A DNA stretch of 64,000 nucleotides from Polytrichum commune (lineage: Eukaryota; Streptophyta; Polytrichopsida; Polytrichales; Polytrichaceae): contig OX485809.1 in the NCBI GenBank assembly GCA_950295325.1, positions 3,596,001 through 3,660,000 on the forward strand, read 5' to 3'. Below, in pieces: positions 12,956-24,404 of the stretch (positions within the stretch are counted from its first letter, which is position 1; the number at the start of each line of letters is the position of its first letter). The notes beneath the pieces were generated by a model. The model saw only the letters and a program-made list of their open reading frames with translations. It had not been told where the DNA came from and ran no database searches. A program made the position numbers and the translations under genes.

Positions 12956-14431
12956 CTACACATCCTTGTAACACACAGGGGCTATAGGTTCAGTTGCAAG
13001 AGTTTCAGTTGCAAGAGTTTCAGTGTCATCCTCCTCCTCAACAAAGGAATTTGGGTTGAACATCTCCATCAATTCCTCATTGGATGGTTGGTAAGGATTA
13101 TTCAAGTCAAATTCAGCTTCATAGTTGATGAATTCCTCTGCAATCATATTAGGTGAGATCTCTGAGCTTGCTTGACATACCACACTAAGCCGCTCCAAAA
13201 GTGTGGTGATTTCTTGCACTTCTTTTTGGTGAGCCTCCTGTAATGCTTGATTGGTGGTCAGAATAGATAGTACTCCAGTGTGATTCCAACAATTATGAAT
13301 GGTCTCAGAACTAACCTCATGTCGCCAAGAATGAAGAAGCATGACTACTGCTTGATACACATCAAGCTCTGGATTCTGAGCAAACATCAAACAATTGATT
13401 TTGTGCTCAATCATTCGCTTGCGATATTGGGCTTTGAATGAGGCTATTATTCCTGCATCCATGGGCTGAAATGTGCTAGTGGTGTTGGATGGTAGAAACT
13501 CCAATTGAGTGATACGCAACCTTGATCCTATGGTAGGAGTTTGGTGTCCTGAGAAGTTATCAATAAGAAGCAAAACCTTCTGCTTGCCCAATGCAACCAT
13601 TCTTGCCTCAAAATCTAGCATAAACCTTTCAAATAATTTTGTTGTCATCCAAGCCTTCTTGTTGGCTGCCCACAAAATGCCAAGGTTCTGAGGATTCACA
13701 ATATTTCTTTGAGAGAAGGCTCTAGGCTTTACAAACTTATTAATAACAAAAGGAGGCAGCTTAATGCTACCATCAGCATTACTGGTGAATGCAATTGTGA
13801 GCCTCTCTTTTTGTTTTTTTCTACCAGATAGGCGATGTGTGGCTAGTGTACGGTTTGGCTTTAATCGATAGAACAACCCAATCTCATCCATATTAAAAAT
13901 ATCAGAGACTTGGTACCTTGAACATATGAGTTTGATCTGCTCCATGCGTTGTAAGGCCTCTAGAGAGTTGTCTGCTGAACCTGCTTCTCCATGTTGAGTG
14001 TAGCATTTAATCTTGAACCTCCGCTTGAAGCCCTCCAACCACCCATTAGAAAATTGTAGCTCCTTTTGAGATGGATCCTTCTGGCTCGTGTTGTAGAATT
14101 TCTTTGCAACTGCTATCAAAAGATCATCTGTTATGGTAGCACCATGTTCCTGCATCAGTGTAAACCAAGAAAATGTAGCATTCTCAACCTGAGGGTAGTA
14201 AACCTTTCTGACTATCTTAATAGTTGGAGGTGCTTCAACGTCTAAGTCCAGCAAATCCTTTCTCTTGAGTAACCTGGAAATGGACATTTCAGATGAAGAG
14301 GCTTGGAATTTAGCATTTGCCCACAATGTTAGAGCTTTGTTGCTAATATGTTGCCCTGACTCAACATGACTCTGCCGATACAACAAAATCTCTTTCTTCT
14401 GAGCCAAATTGAACTTTGAAGCCTTCCCCAT
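12956..14431 (-). CDS. pogo/Tigger-like transposase, 491 aa
   Basis: A single uninterrupted exon encodes a CENP-B/Tigger-type cut-and-paste transposase. An N-terminal helix-turn-helix (about residues 5-57, KFNLAQKKEILLYRQ on to ISRLLKRK) is followed by a CENP-B-type DNA-binding domain (about 85-142, ending SNGWLEGFKRRFKIK). The DDE catalytic domain shows D182 in NMDEIGLFYRL, D291 in LLLIDNFSGH and D325 in NTTSTFQPMDAGII: a DD-D set with 33 residues between the last two, as in pogo. The C-terminus is acidic and Thr/Glu-rich (repeated LATE). The start follows the conserved MGK with the helix-turn-helix directly after; no upstream in-frame extension is needed. All catalytic residues are present, so the protein could be active. 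Confidence 0.9.
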   Translation of the reverse strand: MGKASKFNLAQKKEILLYRQSHVESGQHISNKALTLWANAKFQASSSEMSISRLLKRKDLLDLDVEAPPTIKIVRKVYYPQVENATFSWFTLMQEHGATITDDLLIAVAKKFYNTSQKDPSQKELQFSNGWLEGFKRRFKIKCYTQHGEAGSADNSLEALQRMEQIKLICSRYQVSDIFNMDEIGLFYRLKPNRTLATHRLSGRKKQKERLTIAFTSNADGSIKLPPFVINKFVKPRAFSQRNIVNPQNLGILWAANKKAWMTTKLFERFMLDFEARMVALGKQKVLLLIDNFSGHQTPTIGSRLRITQLEFLPSNTTSTFQPMDAGIIASFKAQYRKRMIEHKINCLMFAQNPELDVYQAVVMLLHSWRHEVSSETIHNCWNHTGVLSILTTNQALQEAHQKEVQEITTLLERLSVVCQASSEISPNMIAEEFINYEAEFDLNNPYQPSNEELMEMFNPNSFVEEEDDTETLATETLATEPIAPVCYKDV

Positions 14432-14977
14432 CTCTACTGTCCTATATTAAATTGAAAGACATATGCAAACTGACTCTAAACCACAAGGACACAAACCCTA
14501 TCCACAAAAAAAATACAACACCCTCAAAATTAATCAGACAAAACTTGCCGCCGCTGCCGCAGGAGACTTGGAAGGCAGATTTCGGCCAACCATAACTCAC
14601 TCGTTAGAAGTCAGAATTCGACAAAACTACTACCATTGGAATCGTCTCCTCAATACTTTCTAATGGTATGTGACTCTGCCGATACAACAAAATCTCTTTC
14701 TTATGAGCCAAATTGAATTCTGAAGCCTTCCCCATCTCTACTGTCCTAGATTAAATTGAAAGACAAATGAAAACTGACTCTAAACCACAAGGACACAAAC
14801 CCTATCCACAAAAAATAATACAACACCCTCAAAATTAATCAGACAAAACTTGCCGCCGCTGCCGCAAGAGACTTGGAAGGCAGATTTCGGCCAACCATAA
14901 CTCACTCGTTAGAAGTCAGAATTCGACAAAACTACTACCATTGGAATCGTCTCCTCAATAGCTTTCTAATGGTATGT
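14368..14977. repeat. Tandem duplication (304-bp unit) covering the transposase start
   Basis: Two head-to-tail copies begin with GACTCTGCCGATACAACAAA at 14368 and 14672 and end near CTTTCTAATGGTATGTGA. They are nearly identical, with scattered substitutions and small indels. The copies include the transposase start codon and its first 20 or so codons, so upstream of the real ORF there is a second truncated start (MGKASEFNLA type) on the minus strand. Confidence 0.88.
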
Positions 14978-15780
14978 GATTCGCCCTACACGTCTGAAAT
15001 TCGAAACCAACATTCTCAAAAATTCGAACGCTGGTAGACTGGCTTAACCTGCTAGGGTAAACTGAGTTGACGAGGGAGGGACTTGCAGTCAATATCCTAA
15101 ACCCTAATAATCTCTAAATGGGGGGTATGTTACAGTATATTACATGTGCTATGTTACAGTATATTGTATTGTATGGTATTATATAGTATAATAATAAGTT
15201 AACAGATATAGAGGGCAAAATTACAAAGAGGGGAGTAGCCAATCAGTTAACACTTAACACTTAACGTTATTGTAGTCTCCCCAAGTAGGGAGTAGAAAAA
15301 ATGTTAACACTTATGGAATTTTAACACTTATAGAGGTAACACTTATAGAGGGTGGACTGTACAATCTAAATGTGTCATATCAACCTCCTTAATCTCACTC
15401 CTTCTCTTATATCCCGAAACCCTAGGGAATGGATGTTCTCGGTTAAATCTCACTCCTTGTTCACACATTCCCCTCCCATATATCACGGGGTTTGACGTTA
15501 AAGTCAACTACCAAAGAATTCCAACCACACGCTCGCACACATCACATTGTCATCGTTCATTGTCATTATTGTAATGCTAGCTTTATGTTATTCCATAATA
15601 TCACATGTTACACTAATTCTATTTTATCACCCACTCATGTTAGCACTATAAAATGCCTTAATATCATGTGCACTTTGGTTGCCACAAGTGTGATGTTATG
15701 GAGTTTAGAGTGTATAGGTGTCCTAAAAAGAAAAGTGACCACATAAGGTCCCCACTAACCTGAAAGCTTTAGTGGTTTCC

Positions 15781-16840
15781 TTTGTCCAAATCTGGAAACT
15801 TCCGTTGCATACCGATCCAGGTACCGGGCACTGCAAGTAGGGCGGTATATGGACCGGTAAACGCACAATCAGACACGTAGGTCTCAACCAATAGGAAGGC
15901 AGGCCTTTAAAATGCGGGTAGGTAGTTAGATGGGTCGGAAATAGTAGGTTGGTAGGTAGGTATTGGAGAGGAGGGCGGGCGGGCAGCGGGGGTGACCCCG
16001 AGGAACGGCGGGTGGGTCCGGCCGTCTTTCTTTCTACGTTTCGTTGGTTCCTTTTGTTTCGTGCACAGGAGACTCAGCCATGGCAGCTCGCAGCAAGCTG
16101 GCCGCCCTGCACCATCGCCATCATCGCAATCCAGCTCTGCGGTGAGCAGAATCAGTTCAGTTTTCGCCGTCCCGGCCGGCACGCAGGACCGCCAGGGGCT
16201 CCGCAAGTTTCAGGCGATTCTGCGGAGTATCGGACTTTCTTGGTCCAGTAAAGTTAGTTAGTCCGAGGCAGGGTTTCCTATCCCATCCCATTGCAGCTCA
16301 GCTGAAGTGAGGAAGGCAGTGAGGCGGAGAAGGACGGGAGGTTGGGAGTTACAAGTGTTTTGTTTCTGTGTAGTTTTTGGAGTTTTGAAGGTCTAATTAG
16401 TTCGAGGTAGGGTTTCCTGTCCCATTCCAGCTGGAAGGAAAGGAACGGAAGGAAGGAAGGCAGGCAGGCGGAGAAGGAAGGAAATGAAGGGAAGGATAGG
16501 AAAAGGAAGCTGGGTTTTGCAACGAGGACCGAGCTTGGACATCACTCGACAGATTTGCGAGACAGATTGCACGCAGGGTTGCAAGTTGACATCGCGCACA
16601 CATCCACTTCGTCACGCCCGCGCTGCCCTCTTCCTATCGACCTCTCCCACGCCGCATTTGGCCAAGAAGTCATCGCGTCCAGGGGCGCCTTACTTTCAGG
16701 TGGTTATAGGGGAAAGAAGCGCGTGGCCAGGCTGTGGGGGAGGAGGAACGCAGCCAATTTCTCGGAGGTAGGGTTTCCTGAGCACCGCTACTTCGCCACA
16801 GGTGGTTTTGTAGGTGTTGTGGTTTAGGTGGCTTCGTTCG

Positions 16841-16878
<38 letters not shown>

Positions 16879-18954
16879 TAATGTGGCCATTTTGCCATCG
16901 TGGATGCATACCGTCGGGGGTTTTTTCGTTTCTTGTGGAGTCGCCCCCCCCTCCCCCCCCTGTCAATGTGGTTTGACACAGCGGAGAGGAGTTGTGGCCA
17001 ATTCTTCCACGTTTTCGTTGAGGTAGGGCTTACGAAATTAGTTCCTAAGCTGGTCTGTTGCTTATGTCAATTTTGTGATGCATCGCTTCCCTTTCAAAGT
17101 CATGGAAGAGGAGGTCCCTTTATGAGAGCACCACTTTCACCGTGTCACAAAACTATTTTCTTCCGCGTTATCCATCTTCTGGTGGTTTTGTGCTCTCATG
17201 TCGGTACTTTTTGTTTTCCGCCCCACTGGTGCGGATAGCACAGTGAATTCCGGCTATTTCAACCGCTGTAGGCTTTAGACCCAAAGGTGGAGTCAAGAGG
17301 GCAGGTGACGATGGCCATTGAAGTGGCCACTTTCCCGTGTGTACGTATATTTATCCTATTTGGATCCTGTAGTTCTCAGGAAGGGTGCTGTGACTCCTTT
17401 GTAAGGAAATGAGCTTCGTTCACGTGTGTACCATCTGGGACTTTGAGTTTCAAGCTATGCTTTCGTATTTTGTGTACCGCCTTGTCACCGTGTTCAGGTT
17501 CGCTAGTCTTAATTTTTTTCAAAATTGAAGAATGTAATACACGAGTTGTTGCACCTCTTAAGAAACACAACTAGGGTTTCGGTGAATGCTGTTTGTGGGT
17601 TTTCATGTGGAAGGTCTTGGGACGTGAATATGTTGGATGTGTACATTTCCACTACGAGATTCTCCTTGATTTCTTGTGGTGGGAAGAGGCACCAGAGGTT
17701 GTCGTTGAAAGCTTAAGCGAAGAAGGAAAAGGAGAATATGGGTCTTGGAAGGTTTTCAGTTGTGGAGTCGGCTTTGGGATCCTCACGATTCCAGTTCTGG
17801 CTTTAAGTTCTTCAGTCGGATGTCTTGTACATAATTCAATTGATCTGGAAACAATCTTAGGGCCACTTTTACATTATGGCCAAAGGCTGTGACCTTGAAA
17901 TTGTGAAGGTCTTTGAAATTGAAATGTGCGTGGTTAGGGACCTCCAAGTTTAGTGTAAAGGCACCTGCCACTGAGCTCTCAAACGAATGCTATTTTATTA
18001 CAGTCCTATTCATGTGGGTCCTTTCACACAGTAAATTATCATAAATCAAGGGTTGTGAGAATTTGAAGTGTCACGTTCTCCAAGTTTTGTGTTAGATTCA
18101 TCTCTTTGAGGTGAGATGGACGCAAAATCAAGTAGACCATGAAACATTATCCATTGCTTGCCATGTAGGACTCTATGTAGTTTTTCATCCATTTAAACTT
18201 CCTTGTTCCATAAGCCCCTCACACTCTAGTGTGAAGTGAAGTGGCCTTTTTCACCAATGAGATTGTAAATTTCAACGGTCATGGGCTCTCAAAACTTTAG
18301 TGTGAAGTGCCCTGCATACTATGGATACTCTTCAATTGAGAAACTGGTTGTCAGAGAAGGAGAAATTGGATATGTCACTTCGGACCAGGTTTTGTGTTTC
18401 AGGGTTTTGCCTAACTAGGCTTGGACCAGTGTTGAGCATATGGGTTTACCAACCCCTGGTTATGATGTGCGAGGTTATTTATGAAGGACTCTGCAATGCA
18501 AGTGATTGCATGGGGTGGGATAAAAAGTTCATAGAGTCAGATTTGATGTTTCAATATTTTACTGAGACCTATTTCTTTGTGTTGTGCAGAGGAGGAAGAC
18601 ATTTTGTACACGGGATTTTATGAACATAGATAGCATTTAGGAGTATGTCTGTTTTGTGAGGTTTGTACTTGTGTAAAGCATTTTTCAAGACAACCTTGGT
18701 ACCATATTCCACCATTGAGGAAAGAGGTCAAGATGTTTTGATTCTACAGAACATACAAATCAAGGGATTCCTTGTTATTGGATTGGAGATCAAGAAGCAT
18801 TGTGAAGGTAGTTTGTGGGGATATAAGGAAGAAGACGTTGCTGGAGGCCTTGTTTAAATAGATGCGACAGTTGCTGAGGAGTTGTCAAGGAGTTTGTGGC
18901 ATGCAGCAATTGTTTTGGTGGGGTTGGAGCTGCCATTGTAATGTGGTATAGGTT
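15781..18954 (+). promoter_or_regulatory. GC-rich promoter/leader region upstream of the DUF4408 gene
   Basis: GC content rises sharply at about 15.78-16.85 kb compared with the flanks. The segment around GAGGYAGGGTTTCCT recurs near 16265, 16402 and 16767, and the first two copies share downstream purine-rich sequence, a local duplication of about 140 bp. An (AG)n tract lies at 16844-16874. A short frame from ATG 16080 (good context, CAGCCATGG) runs 20 codons to a consensus donor (CG|GTGAGC at 16141/16142). It may be an upstream exon, but I could not join it in frame to 19000. Rest: unassigned leader or intron. Confidence 0.4.
16844..16874. repeat. (AG)n microsatellite
   Basis: An uninterrupted AG dinucleotide run of about 31 bases in the putative 5' leader. 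GA tracts are common in plant core promoters and leaders. No function is shown here. Confidence 0.9.
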
Positions 18955-18999
18955 TAGGGAGAAGGTTTGCAAAGAAGTTGGCGTGCTTTTAAGTTCCGG

Positions 19000-20673
19000 A
19001 TGTGTCTGCCGGATGTAGGGCCAGGGAGGATGGGGATGGGGTTCTTCCGGACGGTGTCCAGAGATAGGGCATTGCCACCACAAAGGGTTGTGCGACAGAG
19101 AGTGACTCAGGCGGGGAGAGGGCTTCCTGGACGTCAAAATGAGGTGACGCAGGCGGGGATCCGTCAGAAGAGTGCAAAGGTGCCACAGCCGTGGTGGCGC
19201 TTGTCAGGGAGAGCGGTGCTGGAATTTGTAGGTCTAGGGGTGTTCACACTTGTGGTGGCGTTGCTGCCAATGCTTCTGGCTCGTTTGCCTGTCCCGCAGA
19301 GTGTTCTTCGAGTGAAGGAATTGGCGGCAGTTTGGTGTACGCCTTCTTTGTGCTTCGTTATCCTCATTGTTGGCGTGTTGGCGGCAACATCTGGGGTTTT
19401 GTGGGGCTGGGAAGAAGGGGGCGAACAGACTAGTCACAGAAATGCACTCGCTGAGTCCTATTTGATTCAAAGGTCTGTGCCGAACTCACCAGTCATTCCC
19501 TTGCCTAGAAGGCCTGATGCATTTCCTAGGGGAGTTCCACCTAATTCCAGGGGGTTTTCCAACTTTATCCAGGATGGTATACCCCGCGGTGTACCACCTG
19601 GGAATGTGCCACGTGGGATATACCATCTTCCTATGAGGGATCCTCCACCTCCACCCCCACTGCTGGCAAGGAAACCTGACGAAGATGATGAGGGCGGCAG
19701 ATCTGAGCCTGAAGGAGGTGCTTCTGATGTCGAGGAGCAGGCCAGTTTTGAGCCTGAGCCGGTGCAATCTGTGCACGTAGAGAATTTGTCACCCTGGGTA
19801 GTGAGTCCGCCATCCCTTGTAGAGGTTGAGACCGTCCCTGACGTGACTACAATCAACCCACAAGTTATCGCGGTTCTTCCTCCTCGCAGCCTCAGCCCGA
19901 GCAATCCAGTTTCACGGGAAGTAAAACCTCCTTTGCGAGCCCATAGCCGCAGCAATTCAGGTATACGAGATGTAGAATTTTCTTCTCGAAGCCATAGCCG
20001 CTCCAGTTCTGGTTCCAGTTCTCGTTCACGAGAAGCTTCCCCTTCTCCTAGTTTGCAGAGAAGACATCCTGGGAAAATACCTCCCATCTCTCCTCCCTCT
20101 GAGGTCGTGGAGGAAGCTCCTCAAGCTGTACCACAAGTTAAGGTTGTGGAAGTTCCCACTATTGCTGCTTCAATGCCTTCTGAAGTAGTTCCCGCCCCTG
20201 CCAATGTAGTAGACGAACTTAACAGGGTGGATGATGTGGTTGATATGAATCGAGTTGAGGTTGAGCTCAAAGAGCCACCACTTTTAAAACTGTCGTCTCA
20301 TGATCCTCCAGAAGTTGAGGAAGTTCCTCCAGAGGTTGAGGAAGTTCCTCCAGAGGTTCAGGAAGTTCCTCCCGAGCCTTTGAGCCCTACCACCACCATA
20401 GCCTCCCCAATTGGGGCGCGTTCTTCTCCGGTGGCTTCCGATGATGACTTCATTATTGTTGGGAATGATTCGGATGAAGCACAGCAGTTGTCTCAAATCA
20501 GCAAACCAAGGGAGGTCACAATTAAGGAGTACAATACCAGTGATGAAACCGACAACAAAGATGACGATGTCGATCAGCGAGTGGAGGAATTTCTCCGAAA
20601 TTTCCGGGCACAGATCAGATTACAGCGGCAGGAGTCGGAGAGGTACACAACAGACGAAGATAGTTACACTTAA
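19000..20673 (+). CDS. DUF4408/DUF761 family membrane-anchored protein
   Basis: A single-exon frame of 557 codons from the first ATG after an in-frame TAG at 18955. Two hydrophobic segments (about residues 72-94, EFVGLGVFTLVVALLPMLLA, and 113-135, SLCFVILIVGVLAATSGVLW) resemble the N-terminal DUF4408 membrane module. A long Pro/Ser/Glu-rich, probably disordered middle follows, with a PPPPPP run, an SR-rich stretch (HSRSSSGSSSRSRE) and three VEEVPPE-like heptads. The C-terminal VDQRVEEFLRNFRAQIRLQR (about 524-543) is the DUF761 signature (EEFI-x-RFR-x-QIRLQR in plants). Molecular function is unknown for the family. The start is inferred; M22 or M24 of the open frame are alternatives. Confidence 0.8.
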   Translation: MCLPDVGPGRMGMGFFRTVSRDRALPPQRVVRQRVTQAGRGLPGRQNEVTQAGIRQKSAKVPQPWWRLSGRAVLEFVGLGVFTLVVALLPMLLARLPVPQSVLRVKELAAVWCTPSLCFVILIVGVLAATSGVLWGWEEGGEQTSHRNALAESYLIQRSVPNSPVIPLPRRPDAFPRGVPPNSRGFSNFIQDGIPRGVPPGNVPRGIYHLPMRDPPPPPPLLARKPDEDDEGGRSEPEGGASDVEEQASFEPEPVQSVHVENLSPWVVSPPSLVEVETVPDVTTINPQVIAVLPPRSLSPSNPVSREVKPPLRAHSRSNSGIRDVEFSSRSHSRSSSGSSSRSREASPSPSLQRRHPGKIPPISPPSEVVEEAPQAVPQVKVVEVPTIAASMPSEVVPAPANVVDELNRVDDVVDMNRVEVELKEPPLLKLSSHDPPEVEEVPPEVEEVPPEVQEVPPEPLSPTTTIASPIGARSSPVASDDDFIIVGNDSDEAQQLSQISKPREVTIKEYNTSDETDNKDDDVDQRVEEFLRNFRAQIRLQRQESERYTTDEDSYT

Positions 20674-21673
20674 CAACCGGGGGTGAGCCTTTGCAATCTG
20701 TCTTACCTACCTACCGGCCACATAAACATTGGTGTTTGTTTCATTTGGTCGCCATTTTAAATGGCTTGAGAATTGGGATACCTTGGCCTACTCCCTAATA
20801 TTGAACATTCATGGTATTATTCTGGTCAGAAGCCGTCTATACTTGCATGAATTCCCTGCAAGTCACAGGCAGACGAGCAAGCTTACGCACACACAATGAG
20901 GATGTTGTGGGTGCACCTGGCCTAAATCTCGATAGACACCATCCAATATTTACTTGGACCTTTTTGTTACGTTCCTGAACCACTTCAGCGTTTTCTGTGA
21001 TAGTGTCAACTTGGAATTTGGTACCATAGTCCATATTCCGTAGCAGAGTTACCAGCAGCTGCTGTGGAGATTCAACTGTAATAGGGTATCAAATTGCAGG
21101 AGCATGCACGCGGTTGGCTAAACATCCTCCTTGTTGCTGCCATGCGAACACAATGGGTACATGGTAAGAGGGTAGACTTTGTATAGCGACATGACATATC
21201 ACGAGGCTGAATAACACATGAGCTTCCGTCTGGACTTCTTGATGAGTTTTCACCCAAATCCAGAGACACATGCTTCATAACTGTGAATTTTTTTAAATTT
21301 AATTTTTTTTGCATCCATGCTCCTCCTTTGAGAAACCTGTGTCTCCTGTTTGGTTTACATTTCAAAGGATGCTTTCATGCAGTGTTTTTGGGTTTGCATG
21401 AATGAAAAGCTATAACACAGTTGGCTTTATTCCAACATAGAATCCTGTCCAAGTGTAGATTGGATTTCCACATTACTTTCATGTGCTTGATTCATTCCTA
21501 TTGAGCTTGTCCAGCATCTGCCTAATACTTGTGCAATCTTTCGAATCCATACTCGAAACACGATCTATGCAAACATGGTTCAGCCACAAAAATATATGGG
21601 ATGCCAACATGGCCAGAACCAGAGTCTCCGAAATCCCTCAAAACAGTTTCATGGGAGTGAAAAGGACCTCCTC
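20674..21673. other. 3' flank of the DUF4408 gene, no further gene seen
   Basis: Probably the 3' UTR and spacer before the tRNA. Short minus-strand frames at 20837-21365 have no recognisable domains. Confidence 0.4.
21660..21663 (-). terminator. Pol III T-run terminator of tRNA-Lys
   Basis: AAAA on the plus strand gives TTTT on the minus strand, 10 bases past the 3' end of the tRNA, as expected for RNA polymerase III termination. Confidence 0.7.
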
Positions 21674-21745
21674 GCCGACCGTGGGACTCGAACCCACGAC
21701 CACGTGGTTAAAAGCCACGCGCTCTACCAACTGAGCTAGGTCGGC
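21674..21745 (-). tRNA. tRNA-Lys (anticodon UUU)
   Basis: A 72-nt cloverleaf on the minus strand. The acceptor stem GCCGACC pairs perfectly with GGTCGGC. The D arm is GCTC-loop-GAGC. The anticodon stem CGTGG/CCACG encloses the loop CTTTTAA, giving anticodon TTT. The T arm GTGGG/CCCAC encloses TTCGAGT. There is no intron, and CCA is not encoded, as usual for eukaryotic nuclear tRNA genes. The internal A and B boxes are intact (B box GGTTCGAGTCC). It decodes AAA/AAG lysine codons. Confidence 0.97.
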
Positions 21746-24404
21746 TTTCCATATATATTGCTAATTTCATTAATCATATATAAACAGGAAATATACAGTA
21801 AATGTCAAGAATACACAGCGAAAAACTTTGAGAGTGCCACGTCAGCCCTAATAATATTATTAGGCCAACGCGGACCCTTTTTACTTCCTTTCCACCTTAT
21901 CCCTTCGTTGGGTCTTCCTTCACATGTGACATTAATCATCACGTTTTTATTATAACTAAGAGTATTTCTTTCACAAACTGAAACCAAGTTAATGCAACAA
22001 AACCAAAGTGAATCAATCCTCTCTCCTCCTCTTTCATGTCCTTCCCACCTTTACGCTTTCCTCTGGTCTTCCTTGCTCTCATATACATTCTGCTCATTGA
22101 AGTGTTGGTAAGTAGAGAGGCATGCAAGAGGTGATCAAATAACCAAGATAGTCTCGACACAGTTGACTAAAAACGGAGGTCACATAAATGTTTTAGTGCA
22201 TGAAGGCCCTAATATGGGTCTCTTGGATACGTAGGGGTTAAGGATGAATGGAATAGTGAAAGATAGTGGATGTTGAATTGTGGGGTCACAAGGGGACTGC
22301 ACCAATGATTTTGATTGCTTAATTGGATGAAATGTATTTTTGTATAATTTTTTGTAATATTAATGTGTAATGTCTTGCAACCTTATCAATGCTTGTTTCC
22401 ATCAAGGAGTCGCACATGTTCCCAACATTTTGGCACGTTTAGGTACTTGGTAGAATAATTTGATCTATGCGCGGATAATCTCATTGGATTAGCCTTACAA
22501 AGTGGCTTTGGAAGCAATCATCCCACTCAAGATATTTGAACCACTATTCAAATTCTCATTGATATGTTTATGTCACGAGGTGCTACATAATGTACTAGTT
22601 GTTGTGTTTGTACATAGGTCATGCTATGCCTCTACTTGATATTTCATTTTTGGAAAGCATATAATATATGCTTTTTGTCCATTGTATTGTTAAAGTTAGG
22701 TATCTATAATACTAGGTCATGCACCGAAATAAGTACAACTACCTTACCGTTCAACTTGTGTGTGGATCTTGACCACTTCAATCAAACTCTTGTCATCGTG
22801 CTAGCCGTTGGATTAGATCGGATAACTTAAGAGCGCATTGAAGACCATGTGCAACAAATGGGTACGTAGGTAGCGTTTCTACATCACATTACCATATAAG
22901 CTAAGTGGGTACACGGGTGTTGAAGGGTTACCTACCCCCCCCCCCCCCCTCTTCTCAAATAGCACACTTCTTGTCACGTACTCTATGTGTGTACCCTTGG
23001 CTATATGGTAGTAAGGTATGCAAGTGATATTTGGTTACTTTTCTTAATCAGATACCTTTATATTAATGGTAAATGGTGTGTGATTAGGTGAGAATCAAAG
23101 AACAAACATGATCAACACACATATTTAAAAGAGATCGGTCTATGTTGTCTTCAAATTTGATTCACTATTCCACACTCAATAGTGAACACAATTGGAAGGA
23201 CCTATGTATTTTAATTAAGGAATCAACAAAAAACATGCACATCCAATGATTAGAACTAAAATCAAGTGAAGTTCGATCTTCAATACGATTCTTGATTACG
23301 CTTCATTGTAGATTTGCAATTTTTGTTGTGTAAAACTAAGCGGTAGAAGTATAAGAACATTGAAAATGAACCAAATAACATCCACATACCTTAGACACAA
23401 GGGATGTAAATACAATCTTGATGCATTCTCACTTAGTTACTAAGGTCAATAATATTGTGGTTTTTCATAAGCATGAATCCCTTGACCATAGGAGAGAGAC
23501 CAAAGATTATCTCTCCTCCCCCGTGCTTCTTCACATGTCCAAGGCAATATTTTACTTTCTATAATCCAATGTAACAAAAATACTCTATTCATGGTTTTTG
23601 CTTTCAGTTCTTATCTTGGTTACTACAGTTCCATTGCTAGTGACATTGAGTCTTATCATCTTCTTGCATCATCTATCATATAGAATACTTACTTGAGAGC
23701 AACCTCCTCAAAGTCATGCCAATCTTGTTATTTATTAGCTCAACCCAAGAGCGAAAACTCTTAATCTGTTGGCTTTGTCCCATATCATGCGATAGAGGCA
23801 TTGTGGAAACAATCTTTGAGTGGCAATAGGGCCCAAGTAATGCATGTAAGAACTTAATGGATAAGGTTTGGTAAAGCTCAGTGGAAGCTCAATGAAAATT
23901 TCAATTTTATATGAAAAGAGATAGTAATTAAAAATACTTATTTAAAAAATATTATCTTTAGGACAAAGCCTCTTATGGCAAAGCCATATTCAATTTTATT
24001 TTATTTTCTTTCCCGCCCATAAATTTATCCTTGAGTGAATGTATGTAGATGAATGTAGATACTGGATACTAATGTGGATGAAATTAAATTAACTTTTACT
24101 CTTAACATAAGGCATTGTGTATGTGTTTGTGTGTGTGTTGGGGGGGGGGGGGGGGGGAGCTATAGACAAGGAGAGGCCAAAAACCAACATTTATTACTCA
24201 TAAACCATCATATTACGTCACAAGCTTTCATTCTCCTTAACGTACTGCAACACAACAACTTTCAACCAATGGGTAGAGCCTTACATGTGTAGCAACTTGT
24301 TTAAACATTCATAAAAATAACAACTTTAACATTGGTAATTTCGTACCTAATTGGTACATGATACTTGTCCTAGGACATTAAACACACAATTGGTATGAGA
24401 CAAA
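21746..24404. other. AT-rich intergenic DNA with homopolymer tracts
   Basis: No gene was recognised. It contains a C-run of about 16 (near 22934) inside a small inverted-repeat element, and a (TG)n tract followed by about 18 G (near 24122-24157). ORFs in this stretch lack motifs. Confidence 0.45.
22870..23040. repeat. Small inverted-repeat element around a poly-C run
   Basis: Left arm TTACCATATAAGCTAAGTGG then GTACACG. Right arm, read inward, CTACCATATAGCCAAGGGTA then CAC. The arms flank ACCTACC followed by a long C-run. A MITE-like foldback is the simplest reading; ends and target duplication were not resolved. Confidence 0.45.

Larger units (their letters stand above)
12605..15359 (-). mobile_element. 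Complete pogo/Tigger (Tc1-mariner superfamily) transposon, 2755 bp
   Basis: TA target duplications sit at 12603-12604 and 15360-15361. The terminal inverted repeats read CAGTTCACCCTCTATAAGTG on the left and, inward, CAGTCCACCCTCTATAAGTG on the right: one mismatch in 20. Further TAACACTTATAG motifs are repeated inside both ends (12645-12700; 15245-15350), which may be transposase-binding sites. The interior encodes an uninterrupted transposase on the minus strand. Intact ORF, near-identical ends and a nearly identical internal duplication point to recent activity. Confidence 0.9.

Noticed and set aside
12944-13691. Plus-strand frames inside the pogo transposase
   Set aside because: Antisense shadows of a well-supported minus-strand transposase.
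15907-17238. Many overlapping frames on both strands in the GC-rich leader, including one reading through the AG tract
   Set aside because: Open only because of base composition and dinucleotide repeats; no domains and no consistent splice structure.
19467-20087. 206-codon minus-strand frame opposite the DUF4408 gene
   Set aside because: Antisense of a Pro/Ser/Glu-rich coding region; the plus strand carries the DUF761 signature.
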